From Candidatus Hodarchaeota archaeon (GTDB lineage: Archaea > Asgardarchaeota > Heimdallarchaeia > Hodarchaeales > Hodarchaeaceae): a stretch of DNA of 42,227 bases. A program made the position numbers and the translations under genes. The stretch is from contig JAEOTM010000173.1 of NCBI GenBank assembly GCA_016839815.1, forward strand, positions 1 to 42,227, written 5' to 3'. Shown here piece after piece: positions 17,858 to 25,527 of the stretch. A model generated the notes under the pieces. That model worked only from the letters and a program-made list of their open reading frames with translations. It had not been told where the DNA came from and searched no databases. The stretch's first letter is position 1, and every line of letters begins with the position of its first letter.

Positions 17858-18826
17858 TTATTCCGCTAGAGATTCCTGAAAGTATAATAAGGCATCTGCT
17901 TTTTCGATGAACTTTACTAGTGTCTCGAGATTTTCATAAACAATTTCCTGAGGAAATTGTGTCTCTAATTTTGTGAAGCTCTCATGAAATTTCCTTGCCC
18001 TCACTTTTACTCTTTGAACTAATAATAAGGTTAAAAGCCATTTATCTTTAGTCGCATAATATGCTTGGGGAAGAAAAAAGAGAAGTACACCAATGGAATC
18101 GGCATTAAAAGATGAAGTCCCTGGTAGTACAATCCCTAGACATACTAAAAACCCACCTAAGATCCAAAAAAGCTTAATCATGGTAAGTGTTCGCATATTC
18201 ACAGATAATCTTTTTCTACTGTTAAGAAAGCGTGTTTGTTGATCCAACAGTTGTGGATTGTATTGGTGGCCCGTACGTTGAATTTCTAAACCTTTTACTT
18301 TCATTAACTGTAATTCTTGACTTAAGGATTGCTTAACTCTTTCCAAAATGACATACATGATTAGAGTTCCACAGAAAAGGACTAATACTAGAATTATCGA
18401 AAATTGTAAGGATAAATCTTGATGATATCCAAGATCTCGAAGGTAATATATCTTCCAAGGATTGTAATTGAGCACTACAATAACTATACCTGCTCCAGAG
18501 ATGAGATAAAACAATTTTGAAACAAGAAAGACCTCTCGTGAAATATTATGCCAATATTGAATATAGAGAATCGTTCCCAGTTGTAATAATAGGATACTCC
18601 CGCCTAAACAAATTTCGGCTAAAATATCCTGACCTTCAGTCAAAAAAGGGGTGAAACTGTAGAGAAGCATACTAAAAGCGAATATCCCCAAACTAGCACC
18701 ATAATAAATTGATATCTCCTTTCGTGGCTGATTTTTATATACCAGCAATCCTCTCACAAGTAAAAATGTAATAACTAAAGTCCCAAGAAAAGGAACTAAG
18801 GCTCTGATGAGAAGATAAAGGTTCAA
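17858..18826 (-). CDS. seven-helix membrane protein, paralogue B
   Basis: 322 aa with a TTG start. An in-frame TAG lies immediately upstream of the TTG, GGAG sits about ten bases before it, and no early internal ATG exists, so TTG is the best choice. Helices lie at about 4-28, 37-61, 72-95, 103-125, 140-165, 218-240 and 245-262. A long charged loop (MKVKGLEIQRTGHQYN ... FLNSRKRLS) joins helices five and six. The C-terminal segment LETLVKFIEKADALLYFQE nearly matches that of paralogue A, the most conserved part of both, so it may contact a common partner. The two genes are 194 bp apart in the same direction and look like a tandem duplication. Function is not recognised. Confidence 0.75.
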   Translation of the reverse strand: MNLYLLIRALVPFLGTLVITFLLVRGLLVYKNQPRKEISIYYGASLGIFAFSMLLYSFTPFLTEGQDILAEICLGGSILLLQLGTILYIQYWHNISREVFLVSKLFYLISGAGIVIVVLNYNPWKIYYLRDLGYHQDLSLQFSIILVLVLFCGTLIMYVILERVKQSLSQELQLMKVKGLEIQRTGHQYNPQLLDQQTRFLNSRKRLSVNMRTLTMIKLFWILGGFLVCLGIVLPGTSSFNADSIGVLLFFLPQAYYATKDKWLLTLLLVQRVKVRARKFHESFTKLETQFPQEIVYENLETLVKFIEKADALLYFQESLAE

Positions 18827-19155
18827 CTACAAATCTCTCCAGATATGACTTTGACTAGAGTTCGACTGTTATAATCCCTTATAAGCTTTCTTAGTGGAAG
18901 CTAATGGTGAGTTTGAGATTATTTGAGTTGTTTTCATTTTAAGGAATGCATTTTATGGGAGGTGAAAAGGTTTTCATTTCGGTGATATCCCAATGTCATA
19001 GTACCTCAAAAAATACTGAAGTGACTAATTGAGTGAAGAGATGTCATTTTTGAAGATCTTCGCTGCTTATGAGCTTTATCTAACATTGTATGTTGTAGAA
19101 GTACCTAAACATAGAAAGCATTCTTACTGGAATATAAATGGATAGTTGACCAATC
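18827..19155. other. 329-bp divergent intergenic region
   Basis: It carries the upstream regions of the 7TM gene at 17858 (minus strand) and the winged-helix gene at 19156 (plus strand). A minus-strand TATA-like CTTATAAGGG lies near 18878-18887. I see no ORF, no stable long hairpin and no RNA gene in it. Confidence 0.4.
19128..19140 (+). promoter_or_regulatory. TATA box of a probably leaderless gene
   Basis: ctggaatataaatg contains a BRE-like ctgga and TATA ATATAAAT (19132-19139). The ATG at 19156 is about 20 bases downstream of the TATA centre, so transcription would begin at or next to the start codon and the mRNA would be leaderless. Confidence 0.5.
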
Positions 19156-19836
19156 ATGACGTATACGGGCGTTATTTCATCTGAGATGGATAAAGAACGC
19201 GAAGAGGCTGAGTTAAAAGATCTGAAACGAATATTAGAGATGAAAAAAATATTCTCTGAGGATCAAGTGCAAGAAACATGGAATTCTCTTAAGAAGATGC
19301 AAGAGGAATTAGAATTACCATCTCTGTATCCCATGAAACACCATTATTATTTCTATCTACGATTAGAAGAAATTCGAAGCGCACTAGCACCTTTTCCTAT
19401 GGATTTCCTTCAATTAAATCTGCTTCATGTAGAAATAAATAGCTTACGCGATCTATTAGAGTTACCGACCACAGCTACTATTCCGGAAATGATCAGTCTA
19501 ATACGAAAAATGTCTTTGGAAGAGTTAATGTCATTAGAACTTGGATCTGATTCACTTTTGTTAAAGATTCTTTTACTCCAACTCTCCACAAAACCAGCGA
19601 ACTTTGCTATAGATGAGCGTCCAGCATTAGTACATGATCTAGATAGAAAACTTCTGGAAATACTCATCTCCTATGGCCCTCTTACTCGTCCAGAATTAGT
19701 CGAAGTAACTGGGGTTGCTCGAAGTTCGATTTATGATAGTTTACGTCGTTTAAATTTAAAAGGACTCATTACTCAGTATTCTGGAAAAAGGACGAGTGTT
19801 GGTCGTCCAATGACCCTATTTGATGCATTAATCTAG
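19156..19836 (+). CDS. winged-helix transcription regulator
   Basis: 226 aa, ATG start, probably leaderless. Residues 1-150 are mostly helical and charged (EEAELKDLKRILEMKKIF, with several Leu/Glu-rich stretches) and may serve dimerisation or sensing; I do not recognise a family there. Residues ~160-226 are a winged helix: LDRKLLEILISYGPLTRPEL, recognition helix ARSSIYDSLRRLNLKGL, and a wing with basic and Gly residues (YSGKRTSVGRPM). This matches TrmB/MarR-like archaeal regulators in pattern. Its stop lies 1 bp from the stop of the convergent dioxygenase gene. The target is unknown; the divergent 7TM genes and the convergent dioxygenase are the nearest candidates. Confidence 0.75.
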   Translation: MTYTGVISSEMDKEREEAELKDLKRILEMKKIFSEDQVQETWNSLKKMQEELELPSLYPMKHHYYFYLRLEEIRSALAPFPMDFLQLNLLHVEINSLRDLLELPTTATIPEMISLIRKMSLEELMSLELGSDSLLLKILLLQLSTKPANFAIDERPALVHDLDRKLLEILISYGPLTRPELVEVTGVARSSIYDSLRRLNLKGLITQYSGKRTSVGRPMTLFDALI

Positions 19837-19837
19837 A

Positions 19838-20656
19838 TCAATTTCCCAATGCAAAACAACGCATCGAAATACTCCCTGCTTGAATACTCTCATGAAAATG
19901 TGTAATTGGGTCATCAGGTAACTTTGTTCCAAGGATAAAGTATAGAGGGTCATAATGTTCGGTCGTTGGGGCAACCATTTTAAAATTACTAATCATTTTA
20001 TGGGAATCCAATAAGTCTTTTATCTGAAATTTGTTAAGTTTCCCCTTAATCCAATTATCAGCCATCCGAGCCCACTCTTCCACTGGAGCGTCTGAAAAGT
20101 TAGTGTAATTGATTGAACCTACACGAACTTGGTGTGCTACATGACCAAGGTTATGTATCAAATTACCACTTCCCATGAGAAGTATCCCCTCCTTTCTATA
20201 ATGTCCAAGAGCTTTACCCATCTTAAATAACTCCTGAGGGGTTCTAGGAATGGGAATAGATAATTGAAGTACAGGAAAACTTGCTTCAGGAAACATGATA
20301 GATAAAGGGATCCAAGATCCATGATCTAAACCGCGATCAGGATTAAGATACGTTTCAAAACCTTTTCTCTCAAGTGTTTTCGCGATATGCTTTGCTAGGT
20401 CTGGATTTCCGGAAACACTGTACTTTAATCTATATAATTCGTCAGGAAAACCGTAGAAATCATAGATTAATTCAGGTTTAGGAGCAGATATTATCTGAAG
20501 TGGCTTACTTTGCTCCCAATGAGCTGAAACTACTAGAATAGAGTTTACATTCTTTAATGATTGTGCGAAATTGATTAAATCTGTTTGAAATGAACCTGTT
20601 TCGATTGCTGTCATTGGACTACCATGACCAATAAAGATGGAGGGAGAAATTTCCAT
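19838..20656 (-). CDS. ygiD: DODA/YgiD-type extradiol dioxygenase (LigB superfamily)
   Basis: 272 aa from the ATG at 20656 (MEISPSIFIGHGSPM), matching the usual family length of 260-275. The frame stays open to 20803, but the extra 49 residues have no counterpart in the family. Family motifs in order: GHGSPM (His11), SAHWE (His46), YDFYGFPDELY, RGLDHGSW (His112), VLQLSIP, GSGNLIHNL (His168), TEHYDPLYF (His234). These histidines hold the catalytic metal and substrate in class III extradiol enzymes. Characterised relatives open catechol rings such as L-DOPA; E. coli YgiD is a 4,5-DOPA dioxygenase. The physiological substrate here is not known. It is divergently transcribed from the gene at 20831. 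Confidence 0.92.
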   Translation of the reverse strand: MEISPSIFIGHGSPMTAIETGSFQTDLINFAQSLKNVNSILVVSAHWEQSKPLQIISAPKPELIYDFYGFPDELYRLKYSVSGNPDLAKHIAKTLERKGFETYLNPDRGLDHGSWIPLSIMFPEASFPVLQLSIPIPRTPQELFKMGKALGHYRKEGILLMGSGNLIHNLGHVAHQVRVGSINYTNFSDAPVEEWARMADNWIKGKLNKFQIKDLLDSHKMISNFKMVAPTTEHYDPLYFILGTKLPDDPITHFHESIQAGSISMRCFALGN

Positions 20657-20830
20657 AAAAGATACTTTTCTCGCCAATTGAAAAGGAGTTTTTTCCGAAA
20701 TTAGGTCCTTAAACCTAATTCTAAGAAAAGGTAAGAAAGATTTAAAATCCCTAAAAACCTGAAAAATTAATAATTTTTGATTATTTTCGTAAGAGAGAGT
20801 CAATTATTCCCTTATTTGAGAGCATATCTT

Positions 20831-21289
20831 ATGTTCAAACGGAGTTCAAAGCCTGAAGGACGCGCTGGTTTACCTGCATGGTTTGTTTCTCGATCTGTGG
20901 ATAATGTTATATTATACTCTCGAATATATTCAGCGATCGAAAGCGTTCATTCAACAGAAAAAGCAACAGCTGTCAATGATATCTTTAAAACTGTTTTACA
21001 CCTACTTAAAAGTAATTTCTCATGGATGTCTTCAACACAAGTGGAATATCTTGCTATGAATGCTTATGATATCAGTTTATTGCGAGGAAAATACATCACA
21101 TTAGTGTTTATTATTAGAAGAGGTGGTTCGATGAAGGATATATACAAAGTACAGGAGAAAGTGCTCAAAATTATCGAAACAGATGCCGAGGGTCGTCTTT
21201 CCTCGCAAATTGATGAACCTGAACTTTTACGAGATGTTTGGCTGAGTAGTGAGGAAAAGATTCGACCTTACATCCATCATTCCTTTTGA
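20831..21289 (+). CDS. small protein with longin/roadblock-like strand-helix pattern
   Basis: 152 aa from the ATG at 20831 (an upstream TTG at 20777 is less likely). No catalytic motif is seen. The predicted order of elements is strand WFVSRSVDNVILYSRIY, helix TAVNDIFKTVLHLLKSNF, strands VEYLAMNAYDISLL and KYITLVFIIRRGG, helix MKDIYKVQEKVLKIIE. That order fits the beta-beta-alpha-beta-beta(-beta)-alpha longin/roadblock fold. Asgard genomes encode many such small proteins, and eukaryotic relatives bind small GTPases. The assignment is by eye only and could be wrong. It lies 54 bp upstream of the DinB-like gene in the same direction and may be co-transcribed. Confidence 0.5.
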   Translation: MFKRSSKPEGRAGLPAWFVSRSVDNVILYSRIYSAIESVHSTEKATAVNDIFKTVLHLLKSNFSWMSSTQVEYLAMNAYDISLLRGKYITLVFIIRRGGSMKDIYKVQEKVLKIIETDAEGRLSSQIDEPELLRDVWLSSEEKIRPYIHHSF

Positions 21290-21343
21290 AAAATTTTCCA
21301 TTGTCTAAAAGCTTTTTAACTCCTTGACTCAATCTTGTATGCT

Positions 21344-21817
21344 ATGTTACCTGATGAAATTATACCAATGGTTCTTAGGGGATTGAAGGGTAAAAATACA
21401 CATCTTCCTCCAGAAAAAGCATTAGAGGGATTAACACCTGAAATTGCAAGAACGAAACCTCCAAATAATTACCATTCTTGTTGGGAGTTACTTCACCATA
21501 CTGTTGTGTGGCAAGAAGCGATTCTTGAAGCTATAATGGGGAAAGAAGTCGATTGGAAAGTAATAAGCGATGCAAATAACTGGCCTGGAGAGGAATATTT
21601 GGCCGATGATTCAAATTTTATTAACTTGGTGGAAAAGTTGACTCAAGGGTTTGCAAAGGCTCAAGAATTAGCTAAAACAGTTGATCTGACAAAACCCATG
21701 CCTGCTTGGGGTGATGCCCCCGTACTTCAAGCTTTCTTTGTATTACTCCAGCATAATTCATATCACCTAGGACAAATCGTAGCAGTTAGGAAAATGCTGG
21801 GAAATTGGTCCCCATAG
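21344..21817 (+). CDS. DinB-like metal-binding four-helix protein
   Basis: 157 aa from the ATG at 21344 (TTG at 21335 would add three residues). It has the DinB/YfiT-type arrangement of metal-binding histidines: HSCWELLHHTVVWQEAIL (His44/51/52) in the second helix and the C-terminal QHNSYHLGQIVAVRKMLG (His137, His141, the H-x3-H pair). Length fits a single four-helix DinB domain. Members are often thiol- or bacillithiol-dependent transferases or stress proteins, but most are uncharacterised; the substrate here is unknown. It lies 13 bp upstream of the nitroreductase gene, so the two are probably one transcript. Confidence 0.8.
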   Translation: MLPDEIIPMVLRGLKGKNTHLPPEKALEGLTPEIARTKPPNNYHSCWELLHHTVVWQEAILEAIMGKEVDWKVISDANNWPGEEYLADDSNFINLVEKLTQGFAKAQELAKTVDLTKPMPAWGDAPVLQAFFVLLQHNSYHLGQIVAVRKMLGNWSP

Positions 21818-21830
21818 GTTGGCTAAAAAT

Positions 21831-22646
21831 ATGGTTAAGGGTATTGGCAAAGAATTCATGAAAAAAACGAAATACCAGAATATGGAAGCTTCAGATCAAA
21901 ATAAGGGAATTCCTCAACCTCCATTGGAAGTTACGTATGACATTAAGTATCCTCTTATAGATCTAGTTGAACCTAGTCAAATAGATATCCCTCAAATGTC
22001 TTTACGTGAGTGTATCGAAGCAAGAAAGAGTATTCGAACCTATAGTGATGAATCTCTCAGTCTAAATGAATTGTCTTGGCTCCTCTGGTCAACTCAAGGT
22101 GTACGGAGTAGGGAGCTAGAAAAAATTCGTTCTGATTTTTCTGATGAATTGGAAATTGAGGAGATTAAAAAAATCCTAAAAGCAGTTACTTTACGTAATG
22201 TTCCCTCAGCTGGAGCTCGTCACGCGTTTGAAACCTACTTATTGATCAATCGGATTGAAGGAATGGAACCTGGACTATATCGATATATTGCAACAAGACA
22301 CAAACTTATAGAAACTTCCAAAGATCCAAATCTACCTGTAAAAATGAGAGAAGCGGCGCTCGATCAATCAATGGTTGCAAAGAGTGCAGTCACATTTATA
22401 TGGGTAGTAGATACCTATCGTATGACTTGGAGATATGGTGAGAGAGGATACCGGTATTTACATCTAGATGCAGGTCACGTGTGTCAAAATCTTTATCTTT
22501 CAGCAGAAAATATCGGTTGTGGGATGTGTGCAATTGCAGCCTATCATGATGACAAAATCAATGAATTGTTAGGATTAGATACGGAGAAGCAATTTGTTAT
22601 TTATTTGGCTACAGTTGGCAAGAAACGGGAAAAAGTCCGTACGTAA
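21831..22646 (+). CDS. SagB/ThcOx-type nitroreductase-fold flavoprotein
   Basis: 271 aa from the ATG at 21831; a TTG at 21819 and an ATG near 21858 are alternatives. Diagnostic segments are RKSIRTYSDESLSLNELSWL and LLWSTQGV near the N-terminus (FMN phosphate contact), VPSAGARHAFETYLLI in the middle (PSAG.RH), then YLHLDAGHVCQNLYLSAENI and GCGMCAIAAYHDDKINELLG towards the end. These are typical of the SagB-like branch of FMN-dependent nitroreductases. Such proteins oxidise azolines in peptide natural-product pathways or reduce small compounds. No cyclodehydratase or precursor peptide lies nearby, so a stand-alone oxidoreductase is more likely. It is the last gene of the small operon beginning at 20831 or 21344. 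Confidence 0.88.
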   Translation: MVKGIGKEFMKKTKYQNMEASDQNKGIPQPPLEVTYDIKYPLIDLVEPSQIDIPQMSLRECIEARKSIRTYSDESLSLNELSWLLWSTQGVRSRELEKIRSDFSDELEIEEIKKILKAVTLRNVPSAGARHAFETYLLINRIEGMEPGLYRYIATRHKLIETSKDPNLPVKMREAALDQSMVAKSAVTFIWVVDTYRMTWRYGERGYRYLHLDAGHVCQNLYLSAENIGCGMCAIAAYHDDKINELLGLDTEKQFVIYLATVGKKREKVRT

Positions 22647-22682
22647 TCATAGAATTTACAGTAACCTTTTAAACACTTACAA

Positions 22683-22743
22683 AAATCGTTCCTTAGGACA
22701 TAAACCTAATTTTTAAAGTAGAAAAGGACGAACGGAACGATTT
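22683..22743. repeat. 10-bp perfect inverted repeat with inner hairpin
   Basis: AAATCGTTCC (22683-22692) and GGAACGATTT (22734-22743) are perfect inverted arms. A smaller hairpin TTAGG/CCTAA (22693-22697, 22705-22709) lies between them. A T-rich run (ttctttttttcg, about 22750-22760) follows. It sits between the nitroreductase stop and the SSB promoter and could be a terminator structure or an operator. Confidence 0.45.
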
Positions 22744-22795
22744 ACAACCTTCTTTTTTTCGTGGATGAAAAAAATTGTGACCAGTAAGATATTTT

Positions 22796-22808
22796 TGCTT
22801 TTAAATAA
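22796..22808 (+). promoter_or_regulatory. TATA promoter of the SSB gene
   Basis: tgcttttaaataa holds the TATA match TTTTAAATA at about 22799-22807. Transcription would begin near 22828-22832, some 15 nt before the ATG at 22845. Confidence 0.45.
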
Positions 22809-22844
22809 GGATTAAGTTCAATTCGTACCCAATGAGTGTATAAA

Positions 22845-23411
22845 ATGTCATACGAAAGTACAGATCAATATGAAACGCATTCTGCGAAGATATCTGAGGT
22901 TAAACCTCTAGAAAAACACCTAGACGTAGTTTTTAAAGTCTATGAGAAAGAAGAAGAACGAGAGATCAACTCAAAGAGTGGTGATACACACCGCGTCTGT
23001 GATTTTGTTGTTGCAGATGAAACAGGATCTATAACCCTTACCGCTTGGAATGAGGATATCGATGCTCTTGAATTAGAAAAAGTTTACAAATTATCCAATG
23101 GATTTGCTAACGTTTTCCGAAACTCCCTTAGATTATCCAAAGGTAAATTCGGAACTCTCAGTGAAGATCCAACAGTATTTGATGAAGTCGACACCGAAAA
23201 CAATAGATCCTCTGAACATGTTGAAGATCCACGTCGTCGATCCTACGGTGGCGGTGGTGGTCGTGGTGGATACGGTGGTCGTGGTGGCGGTGGATATGGT
23301 GGAGATCGCGGTGGCCGTGGCGGCGGTGGATATGGTGGAGATCGCGGAGGCCGTGGCGGAGGTCGTGGCGGTGGTCGTGATCGTCGTAGCGGCGGCGGAA
23401 GTCGCTGGTAA
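22845..23411 (+). CDS. OB-fold single-stranded nucleic-acid-binding protein with RGG tail
   Basis: 188 aa from the ATG at 22845 (GTG at 22836 would add three residues). Residues ~12-110 form one OB fold of the crenarchaeal SSB/SOSS-B type: KISEVKPLEKHLDVVFKVYE, then VCDFVVADETGSITLTAWN and LSNGFANVFRNSLRLSKGKF. Residues ~111-130 are an acidic linker (EDPTVFDEVDTENN). Residues ~130-188 are almost only Gly, Arg, Tyr and Asp (GGYGG, DRGGRGG, RGGGRGGGRDRR), ending SGGGSRW. The core should bind ssDNA or RNA. The tail resembles RGG boxes of eukaryotic RNA-binding proteins more than the acidic tail of bacterial SSB. It is a single-gene transcript with its own TATA box and a T-rich end. Confidence 0.88.
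   Translation: MSYESTDQYETHSAKISEVKPLEKHLDVVFKVYEKEEEREINSKSGDTHRVCDFVVADETGSITLTAWNEDIDALELEKVYKLSNGFANVFRNSLRLSKGKFGTLSEDPTVFDEVDTENNRSSEHVEDPRRRSYGGGGGRGGYGGRGGGGYGGDRGGRGGGGYGGDRGGRGGGRGGGRDRRSGGGSRW
23286..23357 (+). repeat. 36-bp tandem duplication in the RGG tail
   Basis: Two adjacent 36-bp copies (23286-23321 and 23322-23357) differ at one base and encode twelve residues each (GGGYGGDRGGRG-type unit). They show how the Gly/Arg tail grows by in-frame repeat expansion. The stretch is much richer in G and C than the rest of the window. Confidence 0.85.
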
Positions 23412-23423
23412 GATTCTTCCATC

Positions 23424-23474
23424 TCTTTTATTTTTTAAATCTATACCCCCCCATCTTTTTTCTTTCTTTTTTTT
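23424..23474 (+). terminator. T-rich terminator after the SSB gene
   Basis: Two pyrimidine/T tracts (ctcttttatttttta at 23424-23437; tctttttt and ctttctttttttt at 23454-23474) follow the stop codon without an obvious GC hairpin, as expected for archaeal oligo-U termination. Confidence 0.55.
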
Positions 23475-23510
23475 ATAATTGAATTTTTCTTGCATTGTTG
23501 TATTGAGACC

Positions 23511-23526
23511 GAGGAATTAATTCCTC
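23511..23526. promoter_or_regulatory. 16-bp perfect palindrome upstream of the Fe-S aldo/keto reductase
   Basis: GAGGAATTAATTCCTC is a perfect palindrome. A TATA-like tcttataaca lies just downstream (about 23538-23547), with the ATG at 23605. Position directly upstream of the core promoter suits an operator for a dimeric regulator. The regulator is not identified. Confidence 0.5.
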
Positions 23527-23604
23527 CTGTCAAAGATCTTATAACACTCACTTGGAGATTTTCCTTAACTTCTTATCGTACTCAATCAGGGTTTGATGGT
23601 TATA

Positions 23605-24744
23605 ATGCATTATAGAAAACTTGGAAATACGGGAATAAACGTGTCGGCGCTAGGGTTTGGATGTATGAGACTTCCTACGCTAAAACCCGGGGAACCAAAA
23701 ATTGATCGTGAAAGAGCTATTAATTTAATTAGAGAAGGTATCGATTCTGGGATAAACTACATTGATACTGCTCATATGTATCATGGTAAAGAAAGTGAGA
23801 TTGTAGTTGGTCTCGCGCTCAAAGATGGGTATCGGGAGAAAGTAACTTTGGTCACAAAATGCCCTGTTTTTTATGACGATTTTAAAGAGACAAAACATTT
23901 TGATCACTATTTAGATGAGCAATTACAGAAACTCGATGTGGAATATCTGGATTTTTATCTTATGCATGGGTTAAATGCAAAAACGTTCAAACACAAAGTA
24001 CAAGATCTTAATCTTGTTGATGCAGCAAAAGCTGCTAAGAAATCAGGGAAGATAAAGCATCTCGGTTTTTCTTTTCATGATAAACCTGAGGTACTAAAAG
24101 AAATAATAGATACAGGTCATTTTGATCTAATGCTTGTCCAATATAATATTTTAGATCCAGTAAATGAAGAAATGATCGCGTATGCAGCAGAAAAAGGTCT
24201 GGGAGTAGCTATCATGGGATCTGTTGGAGGAGGACGTCTTGCTGGAATCCCCCCTGAATCCATGCATCAATGGCTATCTGAAGGAAGAACAAATTTTGCA
24301 GATCTCGCTCTGAAATTCGTCCACAATAATCCTAATGTTTCAGTAGCTCTATCTGGAATGGGAACGGAAGAAATGCTCCGAGATAACTTAGATCTTGCCT
24401 CTAGAGCAGATTATAATCAATATACTGGCACAGAAAAAGCTCGAATTGACAATATTGCATCAAAGTTCAAAGAATTATGTGACTTAGTGTGTACAGGATG
24501 TGGATATTGCATGCCCTGCCCAAATGAGGTTAATATTAAACTAATCTTTGAATACATGATTCGTTATCAGATCTATGGACAAGAAGATGCAAAAGCGTTT
24601 TACTCAAATATCGGTAAAGTAAGTTGGGCTCCCGGAAAGAATGCAGAGGCTTGTATAGAATGTGAGGAGTGTCTGGAAAAATGTCCCCAAAAAATCCCGA
24701 TCATCGATCAACTTAAAGAAGCTCATAAGTTGTTAGCCCATTAG
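23605..24744 (+). CDS. aldo/keto reductase with C-terminal 2x[4Fe-4S] domain
   Basis: 379 aa from the ATG at 23605 (MHYRKLGNTG; ATG at 23596 and TTG at 23593 also possible). The TIM barrel carries the AKR tetrad: Asp54 and Tyr59 (YIDTAHMY), Lys85 (VTKCP) and His121 (MHG). NADPH-site features include ALSGMGTEEML. After residue ~290 comes a ferredoxin-like part with two Cys sets: C292, C296, C299, C302, C305P (CTGCGYCMPCP) and C350, C353, C356, C360P (CIECEECLEKCP). This is a widespread anaerobe family of Fe-S aldo/keto reductases; substrates are mostly unknown. It is followed after 17 bp by an uncharacterised gene with its own ribosome site, so they are probably one operon, behind a palindromic operator candidate. 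Confidence 0.93.
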   Translation: MHYRKLGNTGINVSALGFGCMRLPTLKPGEPKIDRERAINLIREGIDSGINYIDTAHMYHGKESEIVVGLALKDGYREKVTLVTKCPVFYDDFKETKHFDHYLDEQLQKLDVEYLDFYLMHGLNAKTFKHKVQDLNLVDAAKAAKKSGKIKHLGFSFHDKPEVLKEIIDTGHFDLMLVQYNILDPVNEEMIAYAAEKGLGVAIMGSVGGGRLAGIPPESMHQWLSEGRTNFADLALKFVHNNPNVSVALSGMGTEEMLRDNLDLASRADYNQYTGTEKARIDNIASKFKELCDLVCTGCGYCMPCPNEVNIKLIFEYMIRYQIYGQEDAKAFYSNIGKVSWAPGKNAEACIECEECLEKCPQKIPIIDQLKEAHKLLAH

Positions 24745-24761
24745 AATTAGGAGACCCTAGT

Positions 24762-25505
24762 TTGAAAAAAGGAGAGGTAATCGAGAACCTACAGTTCCAC
24801 GATGGAAGAAAAGAGCCCATTTCACATGATCGATTAGTCCAATTTGATTTAAGCTCTGTTGTTGATAGATTTTATCAGAAACAGACCATAGATGCCTCTG
24901 CAGTAATTTCTGATCTTGGGCCTATTCATATCGATTATACTAACATCCAAGATTGGGCCGAAGATATTCCTGATATTGATAAGCGTAGTGCAAGGATATT
25001 TATTTTATGGGCTGATAATCCAGCGACAAAAGAAGTCGTTTTGCTGTTGCGTGGCTTCTTTATTCTTGTTCCATTTGAATTTGGCATGGAGCAACTAAAA
25101 GAATATCACACTCGCCACGATACTGCTTGTCAACCCATGGCGATCATATCCTCATTTAGAACGGTTTTAGATGACGTTGAAATCCTCGTTAAGCTTCTAG
25201 AACGTGTTGAAAACGAAATTAACAGATATTGGCAAGAAATGAGAATGCGATTAATAGAAACACTCGAGAAAAACTACCTATGGGAGCGTTATGTCTATTC
25301 GCTAGAAACTGTCTCCTACATCTCTTATCTCTGTCCCTCAATGGATCGAGAGTTATTGGCTGCTCTCAAGCAGAAAAATTATTATTCAACTGGCGTATTA
25401 CAAGTGATGGCTTCTCCTACTTCATCTTATGATCAGGTATCCATGCAATCCCACTTGAATAAAGCAAAGGGAATTATCAAGTCTTATCAAAACAAACCAG
25501 TCTAA
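24762..25505 (+). CDS. uncharacterised protein co-transcribed with the aldo/keto reductase
   Basis: 247 aa with a TTG start supported by AGGAG about eight bases upstream. The protein is soluble, with no signal peptide, membrane helix or metal motif. The N-terminal half has strand-like hydrophobic segments (AVISDLGPIHIDYT, ARIFILWADNP, VVLLLRGFFILVPFEF). The middle is a long helix (SFRTVLDDVEILVKLLERVENEI ... EMRMRLIETLEKN, in part charged and coiled-coil-like), followed by an alpha-helical end. I do not recognise a family. Its position 17 bp after the Fe-S aldo/keto reductase suggests a shared pathway or regulation. Confidence 0.7.
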   Translation: MKKGEVIENLQFHDGRKEPISHDRLVQFDLSSVVDRFYQKQTIDASAVISDLGPIHIDYTNIQDWAEDIPDIDKRSARIFILWADNPATKEVVLLLRGFFILVPFEFGMEQLKEYHTRHDTACQPMAIISSFRTVLDDVEILVKLLERVENEINRYWQEMRMRLIETLEKNYLWERYVYSLETVSYISYLCPSMDRELLAALKQKNYYSTGVLQVMASPTSSYDQVSMQSHLNKAKGIIKSYQNKPV

Positions 25506-25527
25506 TAAAGTGTCATTCTAGATATAT

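Noticed and set aside
20657..20803. 49-residue N-terminal extension of the dioxygenase
   Set aside because: Family proteins start just before the GHGSP motif, which fits the ATG at 20656; the extension overlaps the divergent promoter.
21831..22646. SagB-like protein as part of an azol(in)e peptide gene cluster
   Set aside because: No YcaO cyclodehydratase, precursor peptide or exporter lies nearby.
23098..23495. Val/Ala-rich and Thr-rich ORFs overlapping the SSB tail in other frames
   Set aside because: They are frame shadows of the Gly/Arg repeat; composition is purely repeat-driven and there is no start context.
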